Source: Caulobacteraceae bacterium UBA5005 | GTDB lineage: Bacteria; Pseudomonadota; Alphaproteobacteria; Caulobacterales; Caulobacteraceae | Direction: 5' to 3' | Assembly (NCBI GenBank): GCA_002398405.1 | Contig: DGYN01000062.1 | Coordinates: 8,200 to 72,199, forward strand | DNA: 64,000 bases | Shown: positions 27,752 through 39,493 of the stretch, piece after piece | Position numbering within the stretch: the first letter of the stretch is position 1 | Layout: each line of letters starts with the position of its first letter | Notes under the pieces: model-generated | The model's input: the letters and a program-made list of their open reading frames with translations, nothing else | What the model was told of the DNA's origin: nothing | Database searches by the model: none | Translations under genes and position numbers: made by a program

Positions 27752-28708
27752 ATGGGCCTGCTGACACGCCGCACTCTTCTGGCCGCCTCCGGCGCGGTCC
27801 TCGCCGGGTGCGGCGGCGAGAGCGAACGCCCAGTCGCCTTCCTGACCGTCACCCACGACCCCACGCGCGAACTCTTCAAGGCGGTGGACACCGCCTTTGC
27901 TGAAGAGCGCAAACAGAGCCTGGCCTTGCGCGAAAGCCACGGCCCCTCGGCCAAGCAGGCCCAGGCCGTGATCGAGGGACGGCTGGCCGACGCCGTGTGC
28001 CTGGCCACCGCCCACGAGGTCGATGCGATCGGAAGGGCCGGCCTGATCAAGGGTGATTGGCGGACCCGATTGCCGGGAGGTTCGGTCCCCTTCACCTCGA
28101 CCGTCGTGTTCCTGGTTCGAAGGGGCAATCCAAAGGCCATTGCCGATTGGGACGATCTGGCCCGCCCGGGCGTTAGTGTAGTGATGAGCGATCCACGGAC
28201 CTGCGGCGCCGCCCAATGGGCCTATCTCGCCGCCTTCGGCCACGGCGGCGCGGACTTCCTGCGGCCGCTCTACGCCAACGCCGCCGTCCTTCCGCAGGGC
28301 GCGCGGGGCGCGACCATGGGCTTTGTGAAGGGTGCACAGGATGTTCTGGTCGGCCTGGAAAGCGAGGCGCTGATGGCTTCGGAGGCCAACCGCGGCCGGT
28401 TCGATATCGTCCGGCCGCGCAAATCCATCCTCGCCGAACTGCCGGTCGCGCTGGTCGATAAGGTGGTGGAGCGTAAGCAGTCGCGCGAGATTGCGGAGGC
28501 CTTCCTGCGCTTCCTCTATGAGCCCAAGGCAAAGGACCTGATCGCGCGCCACCATTTCCACCCGCAAGGTCAGGCGCCGGAGGGGACGCTGCTCACCGTC
28601 GACGGTGATTTCGGCGGCTGGAACAAGGCCCACGCTGACCATTTCGCCCCCCGCGCCAGCTTCGACCAGGTCTATGTCCCGCCGGCGCCCGAGCCCAAGC
28701 CGGCATGA
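27752..28708 (+). CDS. Orphan sulfate/thiosulfate-binding-protein paralogue
   Basis: 318 residues. Lipoprotein-like signal (VLAGC near residue 20). It is a clear paralogue of the sbp product: THDPTRELFKAVD, SHGPSAKQAQAVIEG, PFTSTVVFLVRRGNPK, MSDPRTCGAAQWAYLAAFG, and LPQGARGATMGF. Several ligand-zone residues differ (SHGPSA for SHGGSG, and the TSG in [10 protein letters not shown] is replaced by SDPRTCGAAQ). No permease or ATPase genes adjoin. It may bind a different oxyanion, or feed the CysTWA importer, or have a sensing role; it overlaps the SemiSWEET start by 4 nt. Confidence 0.85.
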   Translation: MGLLTRRTLLAASGAVLAGCGGESERPVAFLTVTHDPTRELFKAVDTAFAEERKQSLALRESHGPSAKQAQAVIEGRLADAVCLATAHEVDAIGRAGLIKGDWRTRLPGGSVPFTSTVVFLVRRGNPKAIADWDDLARPGVSVVMSDPRTCGAAQWAYLAAFGHGGADFLRPLYANAAVLPQGARGATMGFVKGAQDVLVGLESEALMASEANRGRFDIVRPRKSILAELPVALVDKVVERKQSREIAEAFLRFLYEPKAKDLIARHHFHPQGQAPEGTLLTVDGDFGGWNKAHADHFAPRASFDQVYVPPAPEPKPA

Positions 28709-28965
28709 GCAGCCTGCTGATCAACGCCGTCGGAACCGCCGCGGGGCTTTGCGGCATCATCGGATTTACGCCGCAGATCGCCAAGATCGTCCGGGAGAAG
28801 GACGCCTCCTCCATCTCCATGAAGATGTACGCCGTGACGACGACGGGCTTTGTCCTGTGGGTGGCGTTCGGCGTCCTGCAGAAAAGCTGGCCGATCATCG
28901 CCTCGAATGGCGTCATGCTGGGTCTGGCGGCGACGATCCTGCTGCTGAAACTGCGCTATCGCTGA
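28705..28965 (+). CDS. SemiSWEET family transporter
   Basis: 86 residues, three hydrophobic helices. The PQ motif GFTPQIAKI and TGFVLWVAFG fit SemiSWEET proteins, which dimerise to move small sugars or related solutes. Start overlaps the stop of the binding-protein gene (ATGA), so the two genes are coupled. Confidence 0.82.
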   Translation: MSSLLINAVGTAAGLCGIIGFTPQIAKIVREKDASSISMKMYAVTTTGFVLWVAFGVLQKSWPIIASNGVMLGLAATILLLKLRYR

Positions 28966-29044
28966 CCTTACGTCAGGCTGGACTTGGGCCCGCTTTCGTG
29001 GCCTTTGAGCCGCAAAATCAAACAAGCGTATGCTCGAGGGAAAC

Positions 29045-31099
<2,055 letters not shown>

Positions 31100-31122
31100 T
31101 TTCAAAAAAAGGACCCCACAAG

Positions 31123-32325
31123 ATGCGCGAAGCCGTCATCGTTTCCGTCGCCCGCACGCCAATTGGCAAGGCCTATCGCGGCGCTTTCAACAACACCAAC
31201 GGCGCGACGCTGGGCGGCCACGCCATCGCCGAGGCCGTCAAGCGCGCCGGGATCGATCCGGGCTCGATCGACGACGTCTCCATGGGCTGCGCCCTGCAGC
31301 AAGGCACCACGGGCAGCAACATCGCCCGCCTGGCCGCCATGCGGGCCGGCCTGCCCGTGCAGGTGTCGGGTCAGACCATCGACCGCCAGTGCTCGTCGGG
31401 CCTGATGGCCATCGCCACCAGCGCGAAATACATCGTCAACGACGGCGCGCCGGTCGCCATCGGCGCCGGGATCGAGTCGATCAGCCTGGTGCAGAACGAG
31501 AAGATCAACCGCTTCCGTGTCGGCGATCCCTGGCTGAAGGAGCACATGCCGGAGCTCAGCATGACCATGCTGGAGACGGCGGAAATTGTCGCCGACCGGT
31601 ATGGCGTGTCGCGCGAGGCCCAGGATGAATACGCCCTGCAGTCGCAGCAGCGCACCGCGGTGGCTCAGTCCGAAGGCCGGCTGACCGCCGAGATCGCGCC
31701 GATCACCACGGTGATGATGGTCCAGAACAAGGAGACCGGCGAGTTTTCCGAAAAGGAAATCACCATCGGCATGGACGAGGGCAACCGTCCGCAGACCACG
31801 CTCGCCGATCTGCAGAAGCTTGCGCCCGTGTTCAAGGGCGGGCAGCGGGTCGAGGAAGGCAAGTTCATCACCGCTGGCAATGCTTCGCAGCTGTCGGACG
31901 GCGCCGCGGCGCTCGTGCTGATGGAAGCCAAGGAAGCCTCGCGCCTGGGCCTTCAGCCGCTGGGCGCCTATCGCGGCATGGCGGTCGCCGGCTGCGGTCC
32001 GGAGGAAATGGGCATTGGGCCGGTGTTCGCGGTGCCGAAGCTTCTGGAACGCAATGGCCTGAAGATCGACGATATCGACCTTTGGGAGCTGAACGAGGCC
32101 TTCGCCAGCCAGGTGCTTTACTGCCGCGACAAGCTGGGCATCGACAATGAAAAGCTGAACGTCTCGGGCGGGGCGATCTCTATCGGCCACCCCTACGGCA
32201 TGTCGGGCGCCCGGATGACCGGCCATCTGCTGATCGAAGGCAAGCGCCGCAAGGCCAAGTACGGCATCGTGACGATGTGCGTCGGCGGCGGCATGGGCGC
32301 TGCCGGTCTGTTCGAAATCTTTTAA
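31123..32325 (+). CDS. Acetyl-CoA C-acyltransferase (thiolase)
   Basis: 400 residues. Catalytic Cys in [10 protein letters not shown] (about residue 89), His in [14 protein letters not shown], and the second Cys in [18 protein letters not shown] is the conserved NEAFA motif. It cleaves 3-ketoacyl-CoA. It is the second gene of the beta-oxidation pair and ends ahead of a strong terminator. Confidence 0.94.
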   Translation: MREAVIVSVARTPIGKAYRGAFNNTNGATLGGHAIAEAVKRAGIDPGSIDDVSMGCALQQGTTGSNIARLAAMRAGLPVQVSGQTIDRQCSSGLMAIATSAKYIVNDGAPVAIGAGIESISLVQNEKINRFRVGDPWLKEHMPELSMTMLETAEIVADRYGVSREAQDEYALQSQQRTAVAQSEGRLTAEIAPITTVMMVQNKETGEFSEKEITIGMDEGNRPQTTLADLQKLAPVFKGGQRVEEGKFITAGNASQLSDGAAALVLMEAKEASRLGLQPLGAYRGMAVAGCGPEEMGIGPVFAVPKLLERNGLKIDDIDLWELNEAFASQVLYCRDKLGIDNEKLNVSGGAISIGHPYGMSGARMTGHLLIEGKRRKAKYGIVTMCVGGGMGAAGLFEIF

Positions 32326-32348
32326 GGTCTCAGAATGATAGCATGGGG

Positions 32349-32376
32349 GGGCGGCGGAGCGATCCGCCGCCCTTTT
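32349..32376 (+). terminator. Rho-independent terminator after thiolase
   Basis: GGGCGGCGGA and TCCGCCGCCC form a perfect 10-bp stem around GCGA, followed by TTTT. It also lies immediately before the stop of the convergent serine hydrolase gene. Confidence 0.88.
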
Positions 32377-32377
32377 G

Positions 32378-33601
32378 CTATGCGGTTTCGGTCAGGGCCG
32401 AATAGATCAGGGTGCGCAGCTGCCGCCGGATCGGATAGCTGTTCGAAGGGATGATCTGGGTGAGAAAGACCATGGCCAGGTCTTCCTTCGGATCGACGAA
32501 GAAGGCGGTGGACGCCATGCCGCCCCAGAAGAACTCGCCGTCCGTTCCGGGGATCAGGGTCTTGGACGCATGTTCGGTCACCGCGAAACCAAGGCCAAAA
32601 CCGACCCCGGAATAGGCCGCTTCGGAGAACAAGGACACCGAAGCCTCGGTTAGATCGCGGTCGCCCGGAATGTGATTGACGGTCATCAGGTCCAGGGTCT
32701 TAGGGCCAATCAGACGGACCCCGTCGAGCTCTCCGCGGCCCAGAAGCATGCGGGTGAAACGCAGGTAGTCCGCCATGGTGGAAACCAGGCCACCGCCGCC
32801 GCTGCAAAGCTTGGGGGCTTTAAGGAAGGGGCTGGTTTCCGGGCCATCCTGCAGGACGCGTTTTCCCGTCGCGGCGTCCAGCCGATAGCAGGCCGCCAAG
32901 CGATGGGCCTTTTCAGGCGGCACGAAAAAGCCGGTGTCGACCATGCCCAGAGGCTTGAAAATGCGCTCTTCAAGGAAGGTCTCGAAGGGCATGCCGCTGA
33001 TCTTACCGACCAGATAGCCGAGGACATCGGTGGAGACCGAGTAGTTCCACGCCTCGCCCGGCGAGAAGATCAGGGGCAGGGTCGCCAGGCTTTCGACAAA
33101 CTCGTCGAGGGTCTGATCGCGCAGGATCTTGAGCTGGCGATAGGCCTCATCAACCGGGTTTGACACCTGCAGGTCATAGGTCAGGCCCGAGGTATGACGC
33201 AGGAGATCGGCCATACGCATCGGCGACTTGGTCTTGGCGGTCTTGAAGCTTCCCAGCTCGCCACCCTCGTAGACTTCCTGGCCCCGCCAGGAAGGGATGA
33301 AGCGGTGGACCGGATCGTCGACCCCAACTAGCCCTTCCTCAACCAGCATCATGAAGGCGATCGAGGTGATCGGCTTGGTCATGGAGTAGATGCGGAAGAT
33401 GGCGTCGTCTTGCAGGGGGCGGCCCCGCGCTTCGTCGGCAAGGCCAAGGGTGGAGGCATGAACCACCTGGCTGCGGCGTAAAACCGCCAACTGGCATCCG
33501 GCTAGCAGGCCGGGCTGTACATAGGTGCGATCGAGGAAGTCGCGGACCCTATCCATCCGGGCCAGGTCAACGCCGTGAACCGTGGTTTGTCCGTCAGCCA
33601 A
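32378..33601 (-). CDS. Serine hydrolase of the beta-lactamase / class C family
   Basis: 407 residues if the TTG at 33601 starts it (GGGGACAAGC gives a plausible ribosome site); the first ATG is at 33556. Catalytic SMTK (S-X2-K), the YSVS tyrosine motif in WNYSVSTDVLG, and the third-box position near FFWGGMASTAFF, as in EstB-like esterases. No signal peptide, so cytoplasmic. It could be an esterase on fatty or hydroxy acid esters, in line with neighbouring acyl-CoA genes. It is preceded by a terminator only 10 nt away, so its promoter is unclear. Confidence 0.85.
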   Translation of the reverse strand: MADGQTTVHGVDLARMDRVRDFLDRTYVQPGLLAGCQLAVLRRSQVVHASTLGLADEARGRPLQDDAIFRIYSMTKPITSIAFMMLVEEGLVGVDDPVHRFIPSWRGQEVYEGGELGSFKTAKTKSPMRMADLLRHTSGLTYDLQVSNPVDEAYRQLKILRDQTLDEFVESLATLPLIFSPGEAWNYSVSTDVLGYLVGKISGMPFETFLEERIFKPLGMVDTGFFVPPEKAHRLAACYRLDAATGKRVLQDGPETSPFLKAPKLCSGGGGLVSTMADYLRFTRMLLGRGELDGVRLIGPKTLDLMTVNHIPGDRDLTEASVSLFSEAAYSGVGFGLGFAVTEHASKTLIPGTDGEFFWGGMASTAFFVDPKEDLAMVFLTQIIPSNSYPIRRQLRTLIYSALTETA

Positions 33602-33611
33602 GCTTGTCCCC

Positions 33612-33643
33612 AAAAAAGAACAGGGGCGGCCGAGGCCGCCCCT
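33612..33643 (-). terminator. Rho-independent terminator after the large TonB receptor
   Basis: Perfect stem AGGGGCGGCC / GGCCGCCCCT around a 2-nt centre; on the minus strand it is followed by GTTC and six T. It closes the 33668-37612 gene. Confidence 0.85.
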
Positions 33644-33667
33644 GGATTAGTCCAAAAGTCTCAACCC

Positions 33668-36600
33668 TTACTGGGCGAAGAACTTCTTGCGGATGCCGAC
33701 CTTCAGCGTCCGGCCGGCAGGGCCGATACCGCTGAAGCCGTTGTAGTTGAAGTTCGCTTTGTAGAAGGCGCCCGTGGTGTCGAAGATATTGTCGAGGGTC
33801 GCCGTCAACGTCGTGTCTTCCATCCAAGGCAGATCGACGCGGTAGGTCAGGTTCCACTGAATGCTCGAGGCGAGCTTGGAACCGGCCCAAAGCGGAACGT
33901 TACAGGCGGGGTTATAGGGCATTTCGCCGGTCAAAACCGGTTCCAGAGTCCGCGGAACCGCCGGGTTCACGGGCACCTTGATCTGCGAGAGATTGAGGGC
34001 GGCGCAAGCTGCCGTATCGCGGGGGTTCAGGTTGCCGAGGTGGGAACCGGGGATCGACCCGCCGCTGCCCGGGAAGGTGGCCGCGCCGTTGTCGGCGAAA
34101 CCGCCCGTATAGAAGGCTTGCAGCGAGAACACGTGGGGACCGCGGGCATAGGTCGCCGCCGCATTGCCGCGCATGATGCTGTACTGCAGACCGGTGTTGG
34201 TCCCGAGACTGTCGGTGAAGTCCGCGATCGCCACGCCCAGGAAGGTAACGGGGCTGACCGTGTGACGCAGGTTGACCGTGAGGTCGAGGCTCAGGGCCAA
34301 GTCACCACCGTAGATCTGCTTCGGCACCCGCCAGTTGGCCGCCAGTTCGACGCCGGAGACCTTGCGGGAGGCGAGGTTAAGGGCATTCAAGTAGGCGTAG
34401 GAGAGACCCAGATCGGCAGCGCCAGTCACGCCACCCCCATCGACATCAAGGCCTTCAATCGTCGTTCCAGCGCGGCAGCCGCCAGGCAGGACTTCGTTGT
34501 TACTGTTGATGTACTGAACGATCGGGCGACCGATCGGGGCCCCAACCACGTCAGTGAACAGGGATTGGACCAGTGGGTCAGAGCAGTCGATGGGAAGACC
34601 GGGAACCAACGCCTGCGAAGCAGTCGTCGCGCCCTGCAGGGCGCGAGCAAAGTCCGTTAAGGTGACGCCGCTGCCGGCGCCCGCCAGGTAATTATAGAAG
34701 TAGTCGATCGACGCGGTGAAGCTGCGGTCCTGAGTGCTGAAGAGGATCCCAGCGCTGCCGTTGAAGCCATGTTCCGGCTGCAGATTGACGTTGTTATGGT
34801 TGATGGTTTGGGTCGCCGGGTTGATCGCGGTGGCGGCAATGGCGGTGCCATAGAAGCTGGTGCCCGTGTTGCGCTGCTGGCTTACGGTTGAGTCAACGTC
34901 ATCGACGTTAGGAATGTCGAACGTTTCCGAACCGCTCAGCCGGAAGGCCAGTTGCGGCGTAGCTTGCCACTTGACGCTGGCGGCGCCGGTGAGTGCGCCG
35001 ATGAATCGGCCGCCCTGGGTCTTCTGCTCTTCGTAACGAAGCTTGAAATTGGTGCTCACCGTTTCCAGGATCGGAGCCTGGACTTCCGCGAACAGGGCGT
35101 GAATCACGTTCTGGCGGAAGCCGGACTGGGCGCGCGACGCGGTAGGCTCTTGAGCGCCGGTGCCGGAGCCTTCGGCGAACGGGCCGCCCTGGGTGCCGCA
35201 AGTGCTGGTGGCGTTGACGTTGTTACCAACGCTATCCAAGGCGCCGATGCTCTGGTTCAGGAAGGTGCAGGGCGTGATCCGAGGATCAGCCAAACCTGAT
35301 TGCGCGGCGACGCGGTGAACGTAACGATATTCGCCGCCGAGACCCCATGCGATTGGGCCGCCCGGCAGTTCGAAGGGCTCGATGACGCCATTCAGCCGGG
35401 CGTTTAAGAAGATCGAGTCGTTCTGCTGACGGTTTTCCCGCTCTTCGTACAGCCACCGCGCGATGCCGGGCGCGTTGCCGAGGCCGTAGCCGCGGGCGTA
35501 GCCCTGATAGTCCAGAGCGTTCGGGTCGGTCGGCTCAACAAAGCCGGTGTCGGTCGCCGTGGCCCGGGGAGCCTGACCAACAATGCGGCTGGTGGGATAT
35601 GCGCTGAAGAAGGGGTTGAAGAAGAAGCAACGGTTGCCCACGTGCTGTGCGCCTGGGTCGAACCCGTTCGAGGCACGGCCTGCCCCGCCGCCGGCGCCGG
35701 TGGTGTAGGGAACTCCCGTGGCCTCCATGACGGCAGACAAGGTGCCTTGGACGATGTTGAGCCTGCGAGTGCCGGCGGTTTCCGTCGAAGTACAGCCGAG
35801 ACCGTCCGCCCCGAGGTCATCGAGGTTGGTGGCGAAGCCGTTCAGGGCGCGCTGCAGGCGATCGGCCATGATGCCGAAGTCCTTGTAGCGGTTGGCATTG
35901 TACTGATAGGTGGCCGAAAGCGTGTATTCCACATCGCTGCCGAGGATCGATCCAAGATCTCCCTCAACGCGCTGGGTGGTCCGGTATGAAACGTTCTCCT
36001 GACGGGCCGGAGCGCGACCGCCCTCGAAGCCCGGGTTAGGGCCGATCATGAAAGGCATCCAGTTACCGCCGCCGGCGGCGCCGATTTGGACGCGGCCAAA
36101 GCCGTTCGGAATATAGGCTTGGGTGACGCTGAGGCCGTTGTTCAGACCGCCCGAAGCGATCGATGTGGCGGCGGCGGAGGCGGGGTCCTGCGCGCCGGTG
36201 CGGGTCAGACCCGTGACAGCGGCGATCTGCGCATCGCTGAACACCGGAACTCTGGCCCCGGCAATCGGATTCGTGAAGGACCGGCGCATATAATCCCAAA
36301 CCGCCGGGTTAAAGCCCGGGGCATAGTAACCGACTGGCGAACCGGGGGTGCAGGCGCGCGTTAATGCAGCGTTCCCACTAATAATGGTGGCGCTCACGGG
36401 GATGGGATCGCAAGGCGCTCCAACCGCGTAGGCTTCGGTGCCGTCGTAGAGCCGGGTAATCGACTTTGAAGCCAGGAATTCGCCATGGTAGCGGACCGAA
36501 CCGAAGTCGAGGTTCACATCGCCCAACACGCGATAGAAAGCCTGGCCGTCATAGGCGTTTTGCAAATACCGGATCGGGGCATAGCAGGCCGGGGTCGGCG

Positions 36601-37612
36601 CGGTCGCACCGGCGAAGCCGTTAAGACCGCCGTATTCCAGGCAGGCGTCTTCACGTAGGCCGTTGATCGTGCCGAACGCGGAAAGACCAATGGCCGGGAA
36701 ATTGTTTGGGTTGTTGCCCGCCGCGTTGCCCAGGTATTGGTTGACGGTGCCCGCCGCACCGGTCGCCGAGATCGGCGTATTGCCGCGAACGTTGAACACA
36801 TAGGTGCCAGCCGTCGCATAGGGCGAGGTCGTCGAACCGCTAAGGTTGCCGCCGTTGATGTAGAAGGGCTCAACCCGCGTCTCAAGCGCGGACAGCGCCG
36901 AGATCTGCGTCATTTCGAAGCCCAGCAGGACGTTGCCGCCTTCGTTGCGGCGGCCCCAGAGGATCGAGGCGTCCACGTCGCCAAAGTCCGAACCGGGAAT
37001 GGCCTTATAGGCCACGTTCAGTTCCATCCCGTGGATGTCTTTGCGGGTGATGAAGTTCACCACGCCGCCCACGGCGTCAGAACCGTAGGTCGCGCCGCCG
37101 GAATCCTTCAGCAGTTCGACCTGCTGCACCGCGGCCATCGGAATGGAGTTGATGTTCTGGTTGGCGCCGCCGGTCACGAAGCCCGCTGAACCGGTCGCGC
37201 CGGAGGAGGTCGGGTCGTCGGCGAGACGCACGCCGTTCAGCATGGAGAGGGTGCGGCCCGAGCCCATGGAGCGGAGGTTGACGGCGGCGATGCCGATGCC
37301 GTCCGCGTTGAAGCGGTTGGCGGCCGCGCCCTGCAGGTTGCCGATTTCCGAGAGACCGCGGATCAGGTCTTCACCGGTCGGGCTGCCGCGGGACAGGAGG
37401 TCTTCGCGACCCATCACCTCGACGTTGATGGCCGAATCTTCGGCCGCGCCGCGGATGATCGTACCCGTCGAGATGATCTCTTCGACGACTACGTCCTCTT
37501 GCGGATCCTCAGCCGGGGGCTGCGCGTAGGCCAAGCTCGGCGAAACGCCCAGCGCCATCGCCAGAGTGACGGCCAGCACGGAGCCGCCGCAGAAATACCT
37601 GCCTTTAGACAT
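33668..37612 (-). CDS. Large TonB-dependent receptor
   Basis: 1314 residues with a Sec signal peptide (SLAYA|QP). Acidic TonB-box region DVVVEEIISTGTIIRG, plug motifs VNLRSMGSGRTLSMLNGVRL and DSGGATYGSDAVGGVVNFIT, then a very long barrel with long extracellular loops (several Cys-bearing: GAPCDPIPVSATI, PSACGTQGG-like). It ends RKKFFAQ instead of the usual terminal Phe. Size is about twice that of a small receptor and suggests a large ligand such as a glycan or protein-bound lipid. Flanked by acyl-CoA genes. Confidence 0.92.
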   Translation of the reverse strand: MSKGRYFCGGSVLAVTLAMALGVSPSLAYAQPPAEDPQEDVVVEEIISTGTIIRGAAEDSAINVEVMGREDLLSRGSPTGEDLIRGLSEIGNLQGAAANRFNADGIGIAAVNLRSMGSGRTLSMLNGVRLADDPTSSGATGSAGFVTGGANQNINSIPMAAVQQVELLKDSGGATYGSDAVGGVVNFITRKDIHGMELNVAYKAIPGSDFGDVDASILWGRRNEGGNVLLGFEMTQISALSALETRVEPFYINGGNLSGSTTSPYATAGTYVFNVRGNTPISATGAAGTVNQYLGNAAGNNPNNFPAIGLSAFGTINGLREDACLEYGGLNGFAGATAPTPACYAPIRYLQNAYDGQAFYRVLGDVNLDFGSVRYHGEFLASKSITRLYDGTEAYAVGAPCDPIPVSATIISGNAALTRACTPGSPVGYYAPGFNPAVWDYMRRSFTNPIAGARVPVFSDAQIAAVTGLTRTGAQDPASAAATSIASGGLNNGLSVTQAYIPNGFGRVQIGAAGGGNWMPFMIGPNPGFEGGRAPARQENVSYRTTQRVEGDLGSILGSDVEYTLSATYQYNANRYKDFGIMADRLQRALNGFATNLDDLGADGLGCTSTETAGTRRLNIVQGTLSAVMEATGVPYTTGAGGGAGRASNGFDPGAQHVGNRCFFFNPFFSAYPTSRIVGQAPRATATDTGFVEPTDPNALDYQGYARGYGLGNAPGIARWLYEERENRQQNDSIFLNARLNGVIEPFELPGGPIAWGLGGEYRYVHRVAAQSGLADPRITPCTFLNQSIGALDSVGNNVNATSTCGTQGGPFAEGSGTGAQEPTASRAQSGFRQNVIHALFAEVQAPILETVSTNFKLRYEEQKTQGGRFIGALTGAASVKWQATPQLAFRLSGSETFDIPNVDDVDSTVSQQRNTGTSFYGTAIAATAINPATQTINHNNVNLQPEHGFNGSAGILFSTQDRSFTASIDYFYNYLAGAGSGVTLTDFARALQGATTASQALVPGLPIDCSDPLVQSLFTDVVGAPIGRPIVQYINSNNEVLPGGCRAGTTIEGLDVDGGGVTGAADLGLSYAYLNALNLASRKVSGVELAANWRVPKQIYGGDLALSLDLTVNLRHTVSPVTFLGVAIADFTDSLGTNTGLQYSIMRGNAAATYARGPHVFSLQAFYTGGFADNGAATFPGSGGSIPGSHLGNLNPRDTAACAALNLSQIKVPVNPAVPRTLEPVLTGEMPYNPACNVPLWAGSKLASSIQWNLTYRVDLPWMEDTTLTATLDNIFDTTGAFYKANFNYNGFSGIGPAGRTLKVGIRKKFFAQ

Positions 37613-37710
37613 AAATCCCTCCCTGTGCGTCCGCCGCCGTTCTAACTCGCGGCCAGACCAGAATGCGACCTTAGGACACCCAACCCGCCCATAACAAGCC
37701 GATTTTTCGA

Positions 37711-37735
37711 CACGATGCGCTATCGTGGCTTTTTT
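37711..37735. other. Terminator-like hairpin with T-run upstream of the large TonB receptor
   Basis: CACGAT-GCGCT-ATCGTG is a 6-bp stem with a 5-nt loop and six T to its right (plus strand). No plus-strand gene lies upstream, so its role is unclear. The 251-nt gap 37613-37863 otherwise holds no gene that I see. Confidence 0.35.
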
Positions 37736-37823
37736 GAAACACTGCGCCAGGTTCCCAAACGGCCTTGCCCGCCAAGGGTTGGCGCGTCACGGCAACCAGA
37801 GCCGTATCAAAAAGCGCTCACCC

Positions 37824-37846
37824 GCCGCCGCCGCTACGGCGGCGGC
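37824..37846 (-). terminator. GC-rich hairpin after the acyl-CoA synthetase gene
   Basis: GCCGCCGCCG and CGGCGGCGGC form a perfect 10-bp stem around CTA, 18 nt past the stop at 37864 on the minus strand. The T-run (TTTTT) starts about 10 nt later, so it is a weak match to a classical terminator. Confidence 0.5.
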
Positions 37847-37863
37847 TTTGTGGCGGTGATATT

Positions 37864-39411
37864 TCAGTCGTTGGCGGGGCCGCGGTATTCGGCGCGCATT
37901 TCCTTCTTCATCACCTTGCCGATGTGACTCCGGGGAATTGTGTCAAGAATCAATAGGTCAGACAGGCGCTGGGTCTTTCCAAGGCGGTCGTTGGCGAAGG
38001 TCCGGATTTCCTCCGCGGAGGCGGTTTTTCCCGCTTTCAGGGTGACATAGCCCACCGGCGTCTCCCCCCATTTCCCCGAAGGAACCCCCACGACGGCCGC
38101 TTCCGCCACCGCTTCGTGCTGGGTAAGCACCGCCTCGAGGTCGCTGGGATAGACGTTGAACCCGCCGGTGATGATCATGTCCTTCTTGCGGTCCATGAGC
38201 GTCAGGAAGCCATCCGAATCGAATCGGCCGACATCGCCGGTGCGGATGAACCGCCGTCCGTCCGGCGCCCACCATTCGGCCTCCGACGTCTTGCCGGGCT
38301 GGTTGTGATAGGCGTTCATGATCGCCTGAGAATGGCCGACGACCTCGCCGATCTCGCCGGCCGCGACCTCGTTCCCGTCCTCGCCGATCAGCTTCATCTC
38401 GTGGCCGGGTCCCGGCTGGCCCACCGTGTGCAGCTTGTCCGGATAGGTGTGGCACTCAAGGATGCAAGTCGCGCCGCCCTCGGTCATCCCGAAGTACTCC
38501 ACCAGGCCGCCCGGCCAGCGGTCGAGGATGTCGCGCTTGAGCGCCGCGCCAAACGGGGCGGAGGTGCAGAACTTCAGGCGGTAGGAGGAAAGATCGTATT
38601 TCCCGAAGTCCGGATACTCCATCAGCCGCTTGTACTGGACCGGCACCAGCATCGAATGGGTGGCCTTGTATTTCACGGCCAGCTTCAGAAAGCCCTCGAC
38701 ATCGAACTTGGCCATCAGGACCACCGTCCCGCCGTGGGCGAGGGTCGGGAAAATGCTGACCAGGGTGGTGTTGGAATAGAGCGGCGTCGAGGCGAGCGTC
38801 ACCGCCTCCGCATCGTAGAAGCCGCGGCGCACATGCATCCAGCGCATCTTGTGCGACTGGACGATGCCCTTGGGAGCGCCGGTAGTGCCGGAGGAATATA
38901 TGATGTTGAAGGCCTGGGTCTGGTCGATCTCGACCGGCTGCGGCGTGGCGCCGGGCCCGGGCAGCCAGGCGGAATAGGCCTGGCCGGCGCTGGAATCATC
39001 CAGGGCGACGCGGGGCGCGGCAATCTTGTCCATGACGCCGGCAATGGCGCCGCCGACGCCCGCATCCAGGAAGAAGAGCTTGGCGCCGCAGTCGGCCACC
39101 ATGCCCGCCAGGCCGTCGGGCGTCGAAGACGGGGCGAGCGGGCTGACCGCCACCCCGGCCCGAAGCGCGCCAAGATAAACCACCAGATAGTCCACCGAGG
39201 CGGTGGCGCAGATGGCGATGACATCGCGGCTTTGCAGGCCGTCCCGTTGCAGTCCCGCCGCCACCCGGCCTGTAAGGTCCCAGAGTTCGCGGTAGGTGAC
39301 CGACCGCTCGTCCTTGACCAGGGCCGCCCTGTCCGGCCGCTCGTCCAGGTGGATGCGCAGGATTTCCGGAAGGCTGTGGAAATCGTCTTCAAAAAACTCT
39401 GGCGCGGGCAT
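37864..39411 (-). CDS. Acyl-CoA synthetase (AMP-forming, ANL superfamily)
   Basis: 515 residues from the ATG at 39411. P-loop YSSGTTGAPKG, adenine region EYFGMTEGG, TGD in IRTGDVGRF, hinge Lys region DMIITGGFNVYPSDLE, and the catalytic Lys near SHIGKVMKKEM. It activates a carboxylic or fatty acid to its CoA ester, feeding beta-oxidation genes at 29045-32325. Exact acid unknown; the FadD/4-coumarate-like subfamily is likely. Confidence 0.9.
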   Translation of the reverse strand: MPAPEFFEDDFHSLPEILRIHLDERPDRAALVKDERSVTYRELWDLTGRVAAGLQRDGLQSRDVIAICATASVDYLVVYLGALRAGVAVSPLAPSSTPDGLAGMVADCGAKLFFLDAGVGGAIAGVMDKIAAPRVALDDSSAGQAYSAWLPGPGATPQPVEIDQTQAFNIIYSSGTTGAPKGIVQSHKMRWMHVRRGFYDAEAVTLASTPLYSNTTLVSIFPTLAHGGTVVLMAKFDVEGFLKLAVKYKATHSMLVPVQYKRLMEYPDFGKYDLSSYRLKFCTSAPFGAALKRDILDRWPGGLVEYFGMTEGGATCILECHTYPDKLHTVGQPGPGHEMKLIGEDGNEVAAGEIGEVVGHSQAIMNAYHNQPGKTSEAEWWAPDGRRFIRTGDVGRFDSDGFLTLMDRKKDMIITGGFNVYPSDLEAVLTQHEAVAEAAVVGVPSGKWGETPVGYVTLKAGKTASAEEIRTFANDRLGKTQRLSDLLILDTIPRSHIGKVMKKEMRAEYRGPAND

Positions 39412-39493
39412 GGGAACTCCAACAGGGACGCGGGCTAGATAGCGCCCGCGCCTTACCTCGTAAACCGGCAGGCCGGGCGGCCGCGCTTCCGGC

